A stretch of DNA of 64,000 nt from Dinoroseobacter sp. GTDB taxonomy: Bacteria > Pseudomonadota > Alphaproteobacteria > Rhodobacterales > Rhodobacteraceae. Positions 53,892-62,569 of this stretch are shown here, one piece after another. The stretch is taken from NCBI GenBank assembly GCA_030066795.1, contig JASJAW010000003.1, positions 1 to 64,000 on the forward strand, in the 5' to 3' direction. Numbering within the stretch: position 1 is the stretch's first letter; every line of letters starts with the position of its first letter. A model generated the notes under the pieces. The model had not been told where the DNA came from, searched no databases, and saw nothing but the letters and a program-made list of their open reading frames with translations. Position numbers and translations under genes: made by a program.

Positions 53892-54995
53892 TCAGCCGAC
53901 GTGGAACAGGGTTTGGAACAGCCGTGGGTCGAGGCTTTCGGCCTCAAAACTCGGCCCCTCCGTCAGAACGCTGATGGCGTCGTGGCTGTGCAGGCTTTCC
54001 TGGTGGCTGGCCACGATCCGGAAGTCGCCGATGCGATCATCTCGCTGAAGCGCTTCGCAGAAGCTGCGCGCAGCATCTTCTACAAAGATCGGATTTGCGG
54101 CGTTGAGTTCCGCAAAAGCCTGTTCGTCCTCTCGCTTCACCATGACCTGGGTCTCCGTCGGAATTGCGTCACGGCAAAGTTCAACAAGGTCTTCGAACCA
54201 CAAGCACTCGCCCGCGTCGCAGGCCACCTCAGCAGAAACCCGCGCCACCGAACGTTGAGAATGTGGTGTGGCCAACTGACCGCGATACTGACGAGCATGC
54301 TCCGACAACTCCAGCGAGCAGGGGCAGGTCGAAGAATACACGTAGTCCAGGTGCATGAACCGTTTGCGCACGCCGCCCTGGTCCACGACCTCGAGCGCAA
54401 TGTCGTAATACTGATAACCGGAGAGGCCCGAGCGCAGGCTCTCGACCTTCATCGGGAAAGAGAAGCGCATCTGGATACGCGCGTCGAAACTCTCCAGGTC
54501 TGTTTTGTAGGCATCCAGCGCGCGCTCTATCACTTCGTAGCTGAACGTGTCTTCGGCGTACTTGTAAAAACTCCGCATTATTCTGGACATGTTGATGCCC
54601 TTTTTCTCTGCCTCAAGGCTGACAGAGCCGGTGACGGAGGTTTCAAGCGTCAGATCGCCATTGTCGCGCGTGTGGAAGCTTATGGGCAGGCGGAAGTTTG
54701 AAATGCCAACGTGTTGGATCTGCGCCTTTGCGCCCCGGATTAGGCTGGACGGCCCATTCTGAAGATCCGGCAAAGAAGCCTTGTAGGCGTCATCGACGCT
54801 AAACTCTTCCGGGTAAGCACGTGCCAGTGCCGGATAATCCTCCGGCGCGCCAGGAAGCAAACGTGCAATCGCCGGATCCAGGGTCTCGATTTCGGCGGCC
54901 GACGCGGTCTCTGCCCAGCCGCGCAGCACGGCAAGTGCGCGTTCGGCTTCGTCGCGGTTCGGAAGCTTGTCGATATCCGGCGTGTGAATATTCAT
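53892..54995 (-). CDS. folE2: GTP cyclohydrolase FolE2 (type IB)
   Basis: Opens GTP to 7,8-dihydroneopterin triphosphate, the first step towards folate and queuosine. The 367-residue protein is the metal-flexible FolE2 type, often used when zinc is short. VGISNFRLPISF, FSFPMKVESLRSGLSGYQYYD and the active-site Cys224 in YSSTCPCS are diagnostic. ATG 54995 is preferred; the frame continues 41 codons upstream through the leader hairpins, which makes the longer start unlikely. Two palindromes and an attenuator-like hairpin precede it. Confidence 0.93.
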   Translation of the reverse strand: MNIHTPDIDKLPNRDEAERALAVLRGWAETASAAEIETLDPAIARLLPGAPEDYPALARAYPEEFSVDDAYKASLPDLQNGPSSLIRGAKAQIQHVGISNFRLPISFHTRDNGDLTLETSVTGSVSLEAEKKGINMSRIMRSFYKYAEDTFSYEVIERALDAYKTDLESFDARIQMRFSFPMKVESLRSGLSGYQYYDIALEVVDQGGVRKRFMHLDYVYSSTCPCSLELSEHARQYRGQLATPHSQRSVARVSAEVACDAGECLWFEDLVELCRDAIPTETQVMVKREDEQAFAELNAANPIFVEDAARSFCEALQRDDRIGDFRIVASHQESLHSHDAISVLTEGPSFEAESLDPRLFQTLFHVG

Positions 54996-55017
54996 GTGGG
55001 CAGCCCTTTCGCATCCC

Positions 55018-55077
55018 AGAAATGAAAAGCCTCCAACATATGGAGGCGTGACACAAAAGGTCCAGAGACTTTGTGCC
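55018..55077 (-). promoter_or_regulatory. folE2 leader: hairpin followed by terminator-like hairpin
   Basis: On the minus strand, GGCACAAA (55077-55070) pairs with TTTGTGTC (55057-55050), then GCCTCCA (55047-55041) pairs with TGGAGGC (55035-55029) and is followed by TTTTCATTT. The second stem looks like a Rho-independent terminator placed only 34 bases before the folE2 ATG, after the predicted promoter. It may be an attenuator of folE2, or the terminator of metZ; with so little room left for another promoter, attenuation or read-through control is favoured. Confidence 0.5.
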
Positions 55078-55081
55078 AACT

Positions 55082-55094
55082 CGTTGTAACAACG
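55082..55094. promoter_or_regulatory. Short palindrome at the predicted folE2 start site
   Basis: CGTTGTAACAACG is a perfect inverted repeat of 6-base arms around one base. It covers the transcription start predicted from the -10 at 55098-55103 and could be an operator half. Confidence 0.4.
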
Positions 55095-55097
55095 CTG

Positions 55098-55126
55098 ATA
55101 TTGACTGAGGTCATGCAATGTGTAAA
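55098..55126 (-). promoter_or_regulatory. Predicted folE2 promoter
   Basis: On the minus strand TTTACA (55126-55121) and CAATAT (55103-55098) are 17 bases apart, predicting a start near 55091 and a leader of about 96 bases. The -35 lies within the 26-base palindrome. Confidence 0.5.
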
Positions 55127-55142
55127 CAAAAGTTTACACATT
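55117..55142. promoter_or_regulatory. 26-base palindromic operator candidate upstream of folE2
   Basis: AATGTGTAAAC (55117-55127) and GTTTACACATT (55132-55142) are perfect 11-base inverted arms around AAAA. AT-rich arms without a U tract fit a protein-binding site better than a terminator. It covers the -35 of the predicted folE2 promoter, so the bound factor would be a repressor. Zur is an obvious candidate given FolE2, but the sequence does not match the Zur-like site at 12828. Confidence 0.6.
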
Positions 55143-55166
55143 CTTTCTGACAGTATTGTGAGGAGA

Positions 55167-56351
55167 TCAGGCCGAAACGGCGGTCAATCCTCGCTGAACA
55201 TCCGCCAGCAGATCGTCGCTGTCTTCGAGTCCAACGGAGAAGCGCACAAGGCCATCTGTAATGCCAAGTTCTGCACGTTGCTCGTCACTCAGGCGCTGGT
55301 GCGTTGTCGTTGCCGGATGGGTAGCGATGGACTTCGCATCGCCGAGGTTGTTGGAGATCGTGACGATTTCCAAGGCGTTCAGAAATGCAAACGCGGCGTC
55401 TTTTCCCCCCTTTAGATCAAGCGACAAAACGGTGCCACCCGAACCCATCTGGTCCTGCGCGATCTGATACTGCGGATGCGAGGGCAGATAAGGATAAAGG
55501 ACTTTTCCAAGTTTTTTGTGCCCTTCTATGGAAGAGGCAATCTTCAGAGCAGACGCGGCCTGTGCACGAACCCGCAGATCCAGTGTCTCCATGCCCTTCA
55601 GCATAACCCATGCGTTGAACGGGCTGAGGGACCCGCCCGTGTGTTTGAGATAGGGTTCGGCCGTTTTTCTTATGAACTCGCGCGTACCACAGATTACTCC
55701 GCCAAGGCAGCGACCTTGTCCGTCGATATGCTTGGTTGCCGAGTAGACAATAACATCTGCGCCAAGCGCTCCGGCTTGCGAGAAGATGGGGGTGGCAAAA
55801 ACGTTGTCGACAATGACGAGCGCGCCGACCGCATGGGCGAGATCGGCTACCGTGCGCAGATCAATCACTTCAAGCGTCGGGTTAGATACCGTCTCAAGGA
55901 ACACCGCTTTGGTTTCTGGTCGGATAGCTTCGGCCCAAGCGTTGTTATCTGTCCCGTCGACAAAGGTCACTTCGACACTATAGCGGGTCAGTATGTCTTC
56001 CAGGATATACAGGCATGAGCCAAACAGCGCGCGGGAGGAGACAACGTGATCCCCGGCTTTAAGCATCGACGCAAGCGCGCCATTTACGGCCGCCATGCCG
56101 GAAGCTGTGGCAAAGGCATCTTCGGTTCCCTCCAGCGCGGCGATACGCTCCTCGAACATGCGAACGGTTGGATTGCCATAGCGGGCGTAGATGAACTCAT
56201 CCGGGCCGCTTTCGATAAACCGCGCTTCAGCGGCTTCGGCGGATTCGTAGACGAAGCCTTGGGTCAGATAAATCGCTTCCGCGACCTCGCCATATTGGCT
56301 CCGCCGGGTTCCGGAGTGAACGAGTTTGGTGCGGGGGTTCCAGTCTGACAT
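55167..56351 (-). CDS. metZ: O-succinylhomoserine sulfhydrylase
   Basis: PLP enzyme making homocysteine from O-succinylhomoserine and sulfide. It is 394 aa from ATG 56351, preceded by GGAGCC. Lys207 in VYSATKHIDGQG binds PLP; RYGNPT and ETVSNPTLEV are family blocks. It shares its fold with metY at the start of the window but is the shorter MetZ type. The frame is open to 56456 through the SAM-II aptamer, with no start codon between the aptamer and 56351, so the start is well fixed. Expression should fall when SAM is plentiful. Confidence 0.93.
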   Translation of the reverse strand: MSDWNPRTKLVHSGTRRSQYGEVAEAIYLTQGFVYESAEAAEARFIESGPDEFIYARYGNPTVRMFEERIAALEGTEDAFATASGMAAVNGALASMLKAGDHVVSSRALFGSCLYILEDILTRYSVEVTFVDGTDNNAWAEAIRPETKAVFLETVSNPTLEVIDLRTVADLAHAVGALVIVDNVFATPIFSQAGALGADVIVYSATKHIDGQGRCLGGVICGTREFIRKTAEPYLKHTGGSLSPFNAWVMLKGMETLDLRVRAQAASALKIASSIEGHKKLGKVLYPYLPSHPQYQIAQDQMGSGGTVLSLDLKGGKDAAFAFLNALEIVTISNNLGDAKSIATHPATTTHQRLSDEQRAELGITDGLVRFSVGLEDSDDLLADVQRGLTAVSA

Positions 56352-56404
56352 TCTAGGCTCCGTCGTCTTCGCAACCGGGCGAGACCGACGGCGACGCGCC
56401 GCGA

Positions 56405-56457
56405 CCTCTTTAGCAGCTTCTTTTACGTGGCCTGCAATCCGGCAACAAATCACCACG
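56405..56457 (-). promoter_or_regulatory. SAM-II riboswitch aptamer
   Basis: On the minus strand the 53 bases hold the SAM-II landmarks in order: CGTGGTGATTTG, a variable GCCGG loop, TTGCAGGCCACGT, an A-rich stretch, and GCTGCTAAAGAGG. P1 is CGTGG with CCACG; the 3' segment can form the H-type pseudoknot. SAM-II aptamers in alphaproteobacteria precede methionine genes, here metZ. The aptamer ends 53 bases before the ATG, while in many cases its 3' strand overlaps the ribosome-binding site. Confidence 0.92.
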
Positions 56458-56609
56458 ATGTCGCGTCTCTAGGCCTGTTGCGTGTTGCGGTCAAGCACCG
56501 TCACGGCGCTCTAACAAAACCTTCACGGAGGCGTCGTAGTGTTTTTCTAACTGACACCTACAAGATGTAGGGCGCAGTTGGTCGCGGCGGGACAGAGAGG
56601 ATCTGTCAT

Positions 56610-57503
56610 ATGGGTGTGTTGAACCTCACTTTTCGAAACGGAACGTTCGTTCCTGCCTTTGATCCGTCCCAGAACCTCGCGACAACTTTGGGTGATGCAG
56701 CGCGAGATCTGCCGCCTGGATCGTCCGTTGTCGTATTGCTCCATGGCTTCCGGTACGACCCCGACTTGCCGCACACCAACCCCCATACCCGGATTTACGC
56801 CACCCATCCCGCTTCGAAACGGCCCAAGCGGCATATGTCATGGCTTGCTGCCTTGGGATTTCGCGGCCTTCCTGATGACCCCGGGCTTTGCATCGCGGTA
56901 GGTTGGCCGGCCCGCGGTCGGTTGTCGGGCGCCTATGATCGCGCTGGCGAAGTCGGGCGCGCACTTGCAGTTTTAATAGCGGCGCTGGCTGCTTTAATGC
57001 CCGAACATCCCGTCAAGATAATGGGGCACTCCCTTGGCGCTCGGGTGGCTCTGTGCTGCCTACATGCACTGAACGCTCCCCATATCGCACAAGTAATACT
57101 ACTGGCGCCAGCTGAGTTCAGGTCCGTGGCGGACCATGTGCTGGACAACCCGGCCACACGAATGACCGAAATTCTCCAGATCAGCCCGGTGGAGAACTGG
57201 TTGTTCGATAAGCTCTTAGTGCAGTCATTGCGCCACAAGGCATGTGGTCATGCGCTTGGGCAATCCGCACCAACGGCGCCAAACTGGGTGTCGTTGCGCC
57301 TTGACTCCGACGGCGAGCTTGATCGCCTCGCATCTCTGGGTCATGTCGTAGAGCCCCGTGGGGCACGCGTCTGTCATTGGAGCGCCTATTTGCGAGGAGG
57401 CCTCATGGAGCTGTACGCCGAAGTTTTAACGGGAAGCGACAGTTCTTTGCGACGATCCTTCGCTCAGCGCGCTTTGATGCCGGATGTGTTGGTGCCCGAA
57501 TAG
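56610..57503 (+). CDS. Alpha/beta-hydrolase
   Basis: A 297-residue soluble hydrolase. SVVVLLHGFRYDP is the oxyanion strand-turn, IMGHSLGARVAL holds the nucleophile Ser in GHSLG, and a C-terminal His (ASLGHVVEPRG or RVCHWSAYL) would complete the triad. Layout recalls DUF900-type and lipase-like esterases, but substrate is unknown. The gene is divergent from metZ. Confidence 0.78.
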   Translation: MGVLNLTFRNGTFVPAFDPSQNLATTLGDAARDLPPGSSVVVLLHGFRYDPDLPHTNPHTRIYATHPASKRPKRHMSWLAALGFRGLPDDPGLCIAVGWPARGRLSGAYDRAGEVGRALAVLIAALAALMPEHPVKIMGHSLGARVALCCLHALNAPHIAQVILLAPAEFRSVADHVLDNPATRMTEILQISPVENWLFDKLLVQSLRHKACGHALGQSAPTAPNWVSLRLDSDGELDRLASLGHVVEPRGARVCHWSAYLRGGLMELYAEVLTGSDSSLRRSFAQRALMPDVLVPE

Positions 57504-57560
57504 GGCTTGCTCCTTCTGTCAAAGACGCCAAGGTGTCGTCTAGAAGACAGGAGACCGCGC

Positions 57561-58268
57561 ATGCAAAGCCCAATTGACCTTTATTTCTGGCCCACGCCCA
57601 ACGGTTGGAAAGTGTCCATCGCGCTTGAGGAAATGGGGCTCCCTTATACTTGTCAGCTGGTCGATCTCACCAAAGGGGAGCAGTTCGCCCCTGAGTTTCT
57701 TGAGATTTCTCCCAACAACCGCATGCCGGCCATCACTGACCCGGATGGGCCCGATGGCGCCCCCATTTCGATTTTCGAGTCGGGCGCGATCCTGCAATAC
57801 CTTGCCCGCAAGACGGGCAGGTTTTGCGGGCGTACCGAGCGTGAGCGGATTGCAGTCGATCAGTGGCTGATGTGGCAAATGGGGGGGCTGGGCCCAATGG
57901 CTGGGCAGGCGCACCACTTCCTCAAATATGCACCGGCAATGGATCCACCGAATGATCTGCCCTATGCCAAGGATCGCTACAGGTCCGAGGTTGCACGGCT
58001 GTATGGGGTGTTGGACCGGCAATTGGCTAGGACCGAGTACGTCGCAGGCGACTTCTACTCGATCGCGGATATCTCAATCTGGGGATGGGCATCCCTTTGG
58101 GAGGGACAGCAGCAAACTCTAGATGACAAGCCGAACTTTAAACGTTGGCTCGATACGGTTTCCGAACGACCAGGAGTTAAAGCTGGGCGGGCGTTAAATG
58201 CGGACAAACGCGTCGATTTGCGTGAGCGCAAGGACGCCCATGCCCACATGTTTCGGACCAAGACCTGA
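57561..58268 (+). CDS. Glutathione S-transferase (Nu/YfcG-YghU-like)
   Basis: A 235-residue GST: thioredoxin-like N-terminal domain with DLYFWPTPNGWKVSIALEEMGLPY, the cis-Pro and glutathione contacts in NNRMPAITDPDG and FESGAILQYLARKTGRF, and an all-alpha C-terminal domain with FYSIADISIWGW. TPNGWK replaces the usual Ser/Tyr and is typical of the Nu class, which can reduce disulfides and peroxides. ACAGGAGA precedes ATG 57561; the frame is open 18 codons upstream without family similarity. Confidence 0.88.
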   Translation: MQSPIDLYFWPTPNGWKVSIALEEMGLPYTCQLVDLTKGEQFAPEFLEISPNNRMPAITDPDGPDGAPISIFESGAILQYLARKTGRFCGRTERERIAVDQWLMWQMGGLGPMAGQAHHFLKYAPAMDPPNDLPYAKDRYRSEVARLYGVLDRQLARTEYVAGDFYSIADISIWGWASLWEGQQQTLDDKPNFKRWLDTVSERPGVKAGRALNADKRVDLRERKDAHAHMFRTKT

Positions 58269-58325
58269 TCCGTGTTTCAGATGGGTCGTTGACACTGCCT
58301 GCCGCTGTGCCCAAGCCTGTGCGCG

Positions 58326-59774
58326 ATGTTTGACTTGCGTCCTGTCGGATATGTCATCGGCCTCCTTGTGGCTGCACTCGGCGTGTCGATGCTGGTGCCA
58401 ATGGCTATCGACTGGCTATCGGGAAGTGATCATTGGCGGCCGTTTCTAGCGGCCTCGACCCTGACAACAATTACAGGCGGTCTGACAGCGCTGGCCTGCG
58501 CGAATGCCGAGCGTGACCGGCTCAGTATTCAACAAACTTTCCTTCTGACCACAGGGGTCTGGCTGGCCTTGCCGGTTTTTGCCGCCTTGCCATTCGTGCT
58601 TGGAGCAACTGAATCCGAGTATATCGACGCTTTCTTTGAAGCGATGTCTGGGCTTACCACAACTGGCTCCACTGTTCTGACAAACCTGGAACAGTTGCCG
58701 GACGGTCTGCTTTTATGGCGCGGTCTGATGCAGTGGTTCGGTGGGATCGGGATCATCGTTGTGGCAATGGTCTTCCTGCCAGAATTGCGGATCGGGGGGA
58801 TGCAGATCTTTCGCTCTGAGGGGTTTGAAACTCTGGGCAAGATCCTACCGCGTGCAACCCAGATCGCGTCGCGGATTTCGGTAATCTATCTGACCCTGAC
58901 CAGCGTCTGTGCACTGACCTATTTTATTCTTGGCATGCAGCCCTTTGACGCGGTCGTGCATTCGATGACGACCGTGGCTACAGGGGGCTTTGCGAATACT
59001 GACGCCAGCTTCTCGGAATACTCGGGTGCGATCGAGTATGCGGCGGTGGTGTTCATGCTGCTGGCAGCTCTGCCATTTGTACGATTTGTGCAGTTCATGG
59101 CCGGTTCCGCCCGCCCGCTGTTTGTCGACCCGCAAGTCCGCGCGTTTTTCGGTACAGTTGCGGGAGTGGTCTTACTGGTCGCAGCTTGGAAAATGCTTGC
59201 CATCGATACGCCCAGCGAAGAAGCCTTCCGCAAATCGCTTTTCAACAGTGTCTCGATCCTCACCGGAACCGGCTACGCAAGTGAGGACTACATGCTTTGG
59301 GGGCCGTTCCCTGTGGTAGTACTTTTCTTTGCCGGGCTGATCGGCGGCTGCGCGGGATCAACCTCTTGCTCGATCAAGATCTTCCGCTACCAGTTGCTCT
59401 TTGCATCGATCCTGTCGCAGATCCGGCGCATCAGGACTCCGCATGGCTTGTTCGCGCCACGCTTTGGTGGACGTCCGGTCTCAGAAGATGTCCTTTCATC
59501 TGTCATGGCGTTTTTCGTGATGTTCACGGTGTCTTTGGGGATTCTATCCGTGATGCTCGCAATGACCGGACTGGACTTCATCACCTCCGTCTCAGGCGCC
59601 GCGACCGCGTTGGGCAATATCGGACCTGGCCTCGGGGACGAGATCGGACCGACCGGCAATTTCGCAGAGCTCAACGACAGTGCCAAGGGCGTCCTGATCG
59701 TGGCCATGTTCATCGGGCGGCTGGAACTTATGGTTGTGTTTGCTATTTTCACCCGCCGTTTCTGGCAAGGCTAA
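58326..59774 (+). CDS. trkH: Potassium uptake protein TrkH
   Basis: A 482-residue K+ channel-like subunit with four M1-P-M2 repeats. Filter-type segments are AMSGLTTTGSTVL, TTVATGGFANTDAS, SILTGTGYASEDY and ATALGNIGPGLGDEIG, the normal series. TrkH works with the regulatory protein TrkA, which is not in the window. The gene is convergent with the next one, four bases apart. Confidence 0.94.
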   Translation: MFDLRPVGYVIGLLVAALGVSMLVPMAIDWLSGSDHWRPFLAASTLTTITGGLTALACANAERDRLSIQQTFLLTTGVWLALPVFAALPFVLGATESEYIDAFFEAMSGLTTTGSTVLTNLEQLPDGLLLWRGLMQWFGGIGIIVVAMVFLPELRIGGMQIFRSEGFETLGKILPRATQIASRISVIYLTLTSVCALTYFILGMQPFDAVVHSMTTVATGGFANTDASFSEYSGAIEYAAVVFMLLAALPFVRFVQFMAGSARPLFVDPQVRAFFGTVAGVVLLVAAWKMLAIDTPSEEAFRKSLFNSVSILTGTGYASEDYMLWGPFPVVVLFFAGLIGGCAGSTSCSIKIFRYQLLFASILSQIRRIRTPHGLFAPRFGGRPVSEDVLSSVMAFFVMFTVSLGILSVMLAMTGLDFITSVSGAATALGNIGPGLGDEIGPTGNFAELNDSAKGVLIVAMFIGRLELMVVFAIFTRRFWQG

Positions 59775-59778
59775 TTCC

Positions 59779-61491
59779 CTACTCCCAACAGGACACAAGT
59801 ACGGTCATGCCAGCTGCAAGCTGCGCTAGCCGCTCAGGTGACAGGCTTTCCCCGGCGGTGTCGGCGCGTGCCACCTTTAGGCCAGCGGCATCCAGCCCGT
59901 TTGCAAGCGTTACTGCAGCGGCTGCAAAGTTCACATCCTCGGGCAGTTGCTGATTGCCGCTTTCCGCTCTGGGCAGAAGCATTCCGAGTACCGATCCGCT
60001 ACTGTCGAGCACCGGGCCACCGACGTCCCCGGGGGTTACCTGAATTGCAAGCCGACTGACCGTATCCTGACCTTGTAGGCCTCGCAGGTCCGCAAGTTGT
60101 CCATAGCTGAGGGTCGCGCGTTCCAGCAGGCCGGAATAGGGATAGCCTGCAACGGCGACATCGGATTGCAATCTGCCCGGAGCTTGCGCAAAGGAGGCCA
60201 CTGAAATCGGTGCGAGACGTTCCTGCGGGCTTAGGATCACAATACCCAGATCTGGGTCCGCGACCTGTAATTGCGCCTCGGTCTCTCCGATTGTGATGCG
60301 ACCACAGGTTTGCAAACTGACATCCGTGGTGAGCACATCACCGGTTTCCGTGACGAAGAAGCCCGACAAGGTGCGCAAAGGCTTGCGAACTTGGAGGCCT
60401 GCCAGAAGATCGACGTTCTGCTCAGAGGTTCTGTCCGCGAGGGCCGGATCCAGAACGCCGTCGATGGGTTCGAAACTGTCCCGCATCAAATCTGCGGCCT
60501 TTGCCATCAGGCGGCTCTCCTCTCGCGGCCAGACCAGTGTAAACCCTTTTATCAGGCCCTCGTTCAGCGTCGCGTAGGTATACGAGGCGATCCGGCCATT
60601 CTCACCCCGGATCTCAAAACTATCGCGCCCGATGGAACGAGGTCCTTCACGCGGGATGATCTCCAGCGTTTGAAGCGTCGTGTAGAGACTCCGCAAGGTG
60701 GCGCCCGTGCCTTCCTGGCTTATCAACAGCGCCTTGGTTGGCTGCGTGCCTTCGTAATGCGCAAACGGGGGCTCGAAACGGGAGAAGTCCACGCGGCCGA
60801 GCGGCATCTCCAACGCAATCCCGGTCTCTGCACTTTCTACACGCAACATGCCGAGGGACGAAATGTCTTCGTCATAGGCCGAAAGAAGCCGCGCGCGTTG
60901 TCCTGTTGTGAGCACGCCCGTTGCCTCGTCACCAAAAGCAATCTGGTAGTCCGACATGGCACGTCGTGTGCCTGGTCCAAATGCGCCGTCGATAGTCGAG
61001 TTGTAAAAACCGTACCATTTCAATGCAACTTGCAGTGCTTCGCGTGCCGAGCGGTCCAGCGCCGCTTCACTTGCACGCGCCTCGCGGGGACTTTCATCGG
61101 CACCCAGGGGACGAGTTGGGACCGGCGCTTGCGCAACGGTGGCAGCTTCCGGTTGCGCTCCGGTGGCACCGGCTGGCCAGTATTGTTGCGCGTAGCCGCT
61201 ACCATCTGAGATGAAACTATCAGCCGGCACCTCGCCTAAAAGACGGAAATTGCGAAGGTTCCGTTCCCCGTCGAATGCGCTGAAGGGACCGATCGCAATT
61301 GCATACCAGCCGGAATTGAGCCGATAGCCCACGACATTTCCAAAATCGACTGAATAGGCGCGGGCGCGTTGCTCCGCTTCCGCCAAGGTGGGTTGTGCTT
61401 CGACTTGAATAAACACCTGCTCCTGTGCCGCGATCGGGCGCGCGGTTACCGCTAAGAACAGAACGCAAAGCGCAAATAACGAGTTTTTCAT
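59779..61491 (-). CDS. Secreted peptidoglycan-binding/trypsin-fold protein with degenerate active site
   Basis: A 570-residue secreted protein: signal peptide (MKNSLFALCVLFLAVTARPIAAQ), SPOR-like region (about 26-90, VFIQVEAQPTLAEAEQRARAYS), peptidoglycan-binding-1-like helices (about 145-205, LQVALKWYGFYNSTIDGAFGPGTRRAMSDYQ), and a trypsin-like domain (about 375-540). In the last, the His of the usual LTNAHVV is not present (VLTTDVSLQTC), and GDVGGP (from residue 488) replaces GNSGGP, so the catalytic Ser is Val. The Asp region DPDLGIVIL is kept. It is probably a non-catalytic binding protein in the periplasm. Confidence 0.8.
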   Translation of the reverse strand: MKNSLFALCVLFLAVTARPIAAQEQVFIQVEAQPTLAEAEQRARAYSVDFGNVVGYRLNSGWYAIAIGPFSAFDGERNLRNFRLLGEVPADSFISDGSGYAQQYWPAGATGAQPEAATVAQAPVPTRPLGADESPREARASEAALDRSAREALQVALKWYGFYNSTIDGAFGPGTRRAMSDYQIAFGDEATGVLTTGQRARLLSAYDEDISSLGMLRVESAETGIALEMPLGRVDFSRFEPPFAHYEGTQPTKALLISQEGTGATLRSLYTTLQTLEIIPREGPRSIGRDSFEIRGENGRIASYTYATLNEGLIKGFTLVWPREESRLMAKAADLMRDSFEPIDGVLDPALADRTSEQNVDLLAGLQVRKPLRTLSGFFVTETGDVLTTDVSLQTCGRITIGETEAQLQVADPDLGIVILSPQERLAPISVASFAQAPGRLQSDVAVAGYPYSGLLERATLSYGQLADLRGLQGQDTVSRLAIQVTPGDVGGPVLDSSGSVLGMLLPRAESGNQQLPEDVNFAAAAVTLANGLDAAGLKVARADTAGESLSPERLAQLAAGMTVLVSCWE

Positions 61492-61642
61492 AAACTGCTC
61501 CGTTTACGCGGCCATTATGTTGGCCGGATTTTGCGGCAACCTAACAAAGCCGCACCACTTTGCACACCGAAACGCGACCGGTGGAATTGACCCTCAGCAA
61601 GCTGTTGCCTATTGAGAACGCGATTTCACGGAAGGCACCTGC

Positions 61643-62569
61643 ATGACCACCCCGCGCTCGTTTCAAGAGATAATTTTGCGCCTGCAAAACTACTGGGCGG
61701 CGCAGGGCTGTGCGGTGTTGCAGCCCTACGACATGGAAGTGGGGGCTGGGACCTTTCACCCGGCGACCACCTTGCGCGCGCTTGGCTCGAATGCCTGGGC
61801 GGCGGCCTATGTGCAACCCTCGCGCAGGCCGACCGATGGCCGCTACGGCGAGAACCCCAATCGCCTGCAGCATTACTACCAGTATCAAGTGATCATCAAA
61901 CCAAGCCCGCCAGATCTTCAGGAGCTTTATCTGGGGTCTCTGGAAGCGATCGGGATCGACGCGTCGCTGCACGATATCAGGTTTGTTGAAGACGACTGGG
62001 AAAGCCCGACGCTCGGTGCCTGGGGCCTCGGCTGGGAGGTGTGGTGCGATGGCATGGAAGTGTCACAGTTCACGTATTTCCAACAGGTTGGCGGGCATGA
62101 TTGTGCACCAGTTACAGGTGAGCTTACCTATGGCCTGGAACGTCTGGCGATGTACGTGCTGGGGGTTGATCACGTAATGGACATGCCCTTCAACGATCCG
62201 CAGACGCCGATCCCGCTGACCTATGGTGATGTGTTCCGCCAGACAGAGCAGGAATACAGCCGCTGGAACTTTGATGTGGCCGATACGGATGTCCTTTTGC
62301 GCCATTTCGAAGAAGCGGAAGCTGAGTGCGCGCGGATCCTCGAGGCCCCTGCGGAAGATCCCAAAACCGGCAACCGCATAATTATGGTCCATCCGGCCTA
62401 TGACCAGTGCATCAAGGCCAGCCACATCTTCAACCTGCTTGATGCGCGCGGCGTGATCTCCGTGACCGAACGGCAGGCCTATATCGGCCGGGTTCGAACA
62501 CTTTCCAAAGCTTGCGCGGATGCGTTTGTGCAAACGGAGGCAGGTGGATGGACCCCTGAACCTGCATGA
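61643..62569 (+). CDS. glyQ: Glycyl-tRNA synthetase alpha subunit
   Basis: Class II synthetase catalytic subunit of the alpha2beta2 enzyme that charges tRNA-Gly. It is 308 aa: [42 protein letters not shown], then [33 protein letters not shown], both hallmark blocks. GGAAGG precedes the ATG. The stop overlaps the DUF6446 gene by four bases. Confidence 0.97.
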   Translation: MTTPRSFQEIILRLQNYWAAQGCAVLQPYDMEVGAGTFHPATTLRALGSNAWAAAYVQPSRRPTDGRYGENPNRLQHYYQYQVIIKPSPPDLQELYLGSLEAIGIDASLHDIRFVEDDWESPTLGAWGLGWEVWCDGMEVSQFTYFQQVGGHDCAPVTGELTYGLERLAMYVLGVDHVMDMPFNDPQTPIPLTYGDVFRQTEQEYSRWNFDVADTDVLLRHFEEAEAECARILEAPAEDPKTGNRIIMVHPAYDQCIKASHIFNLLDARGVISVTERQAYIGRVRTLSKACADAFVQTEAGGWTPEPA

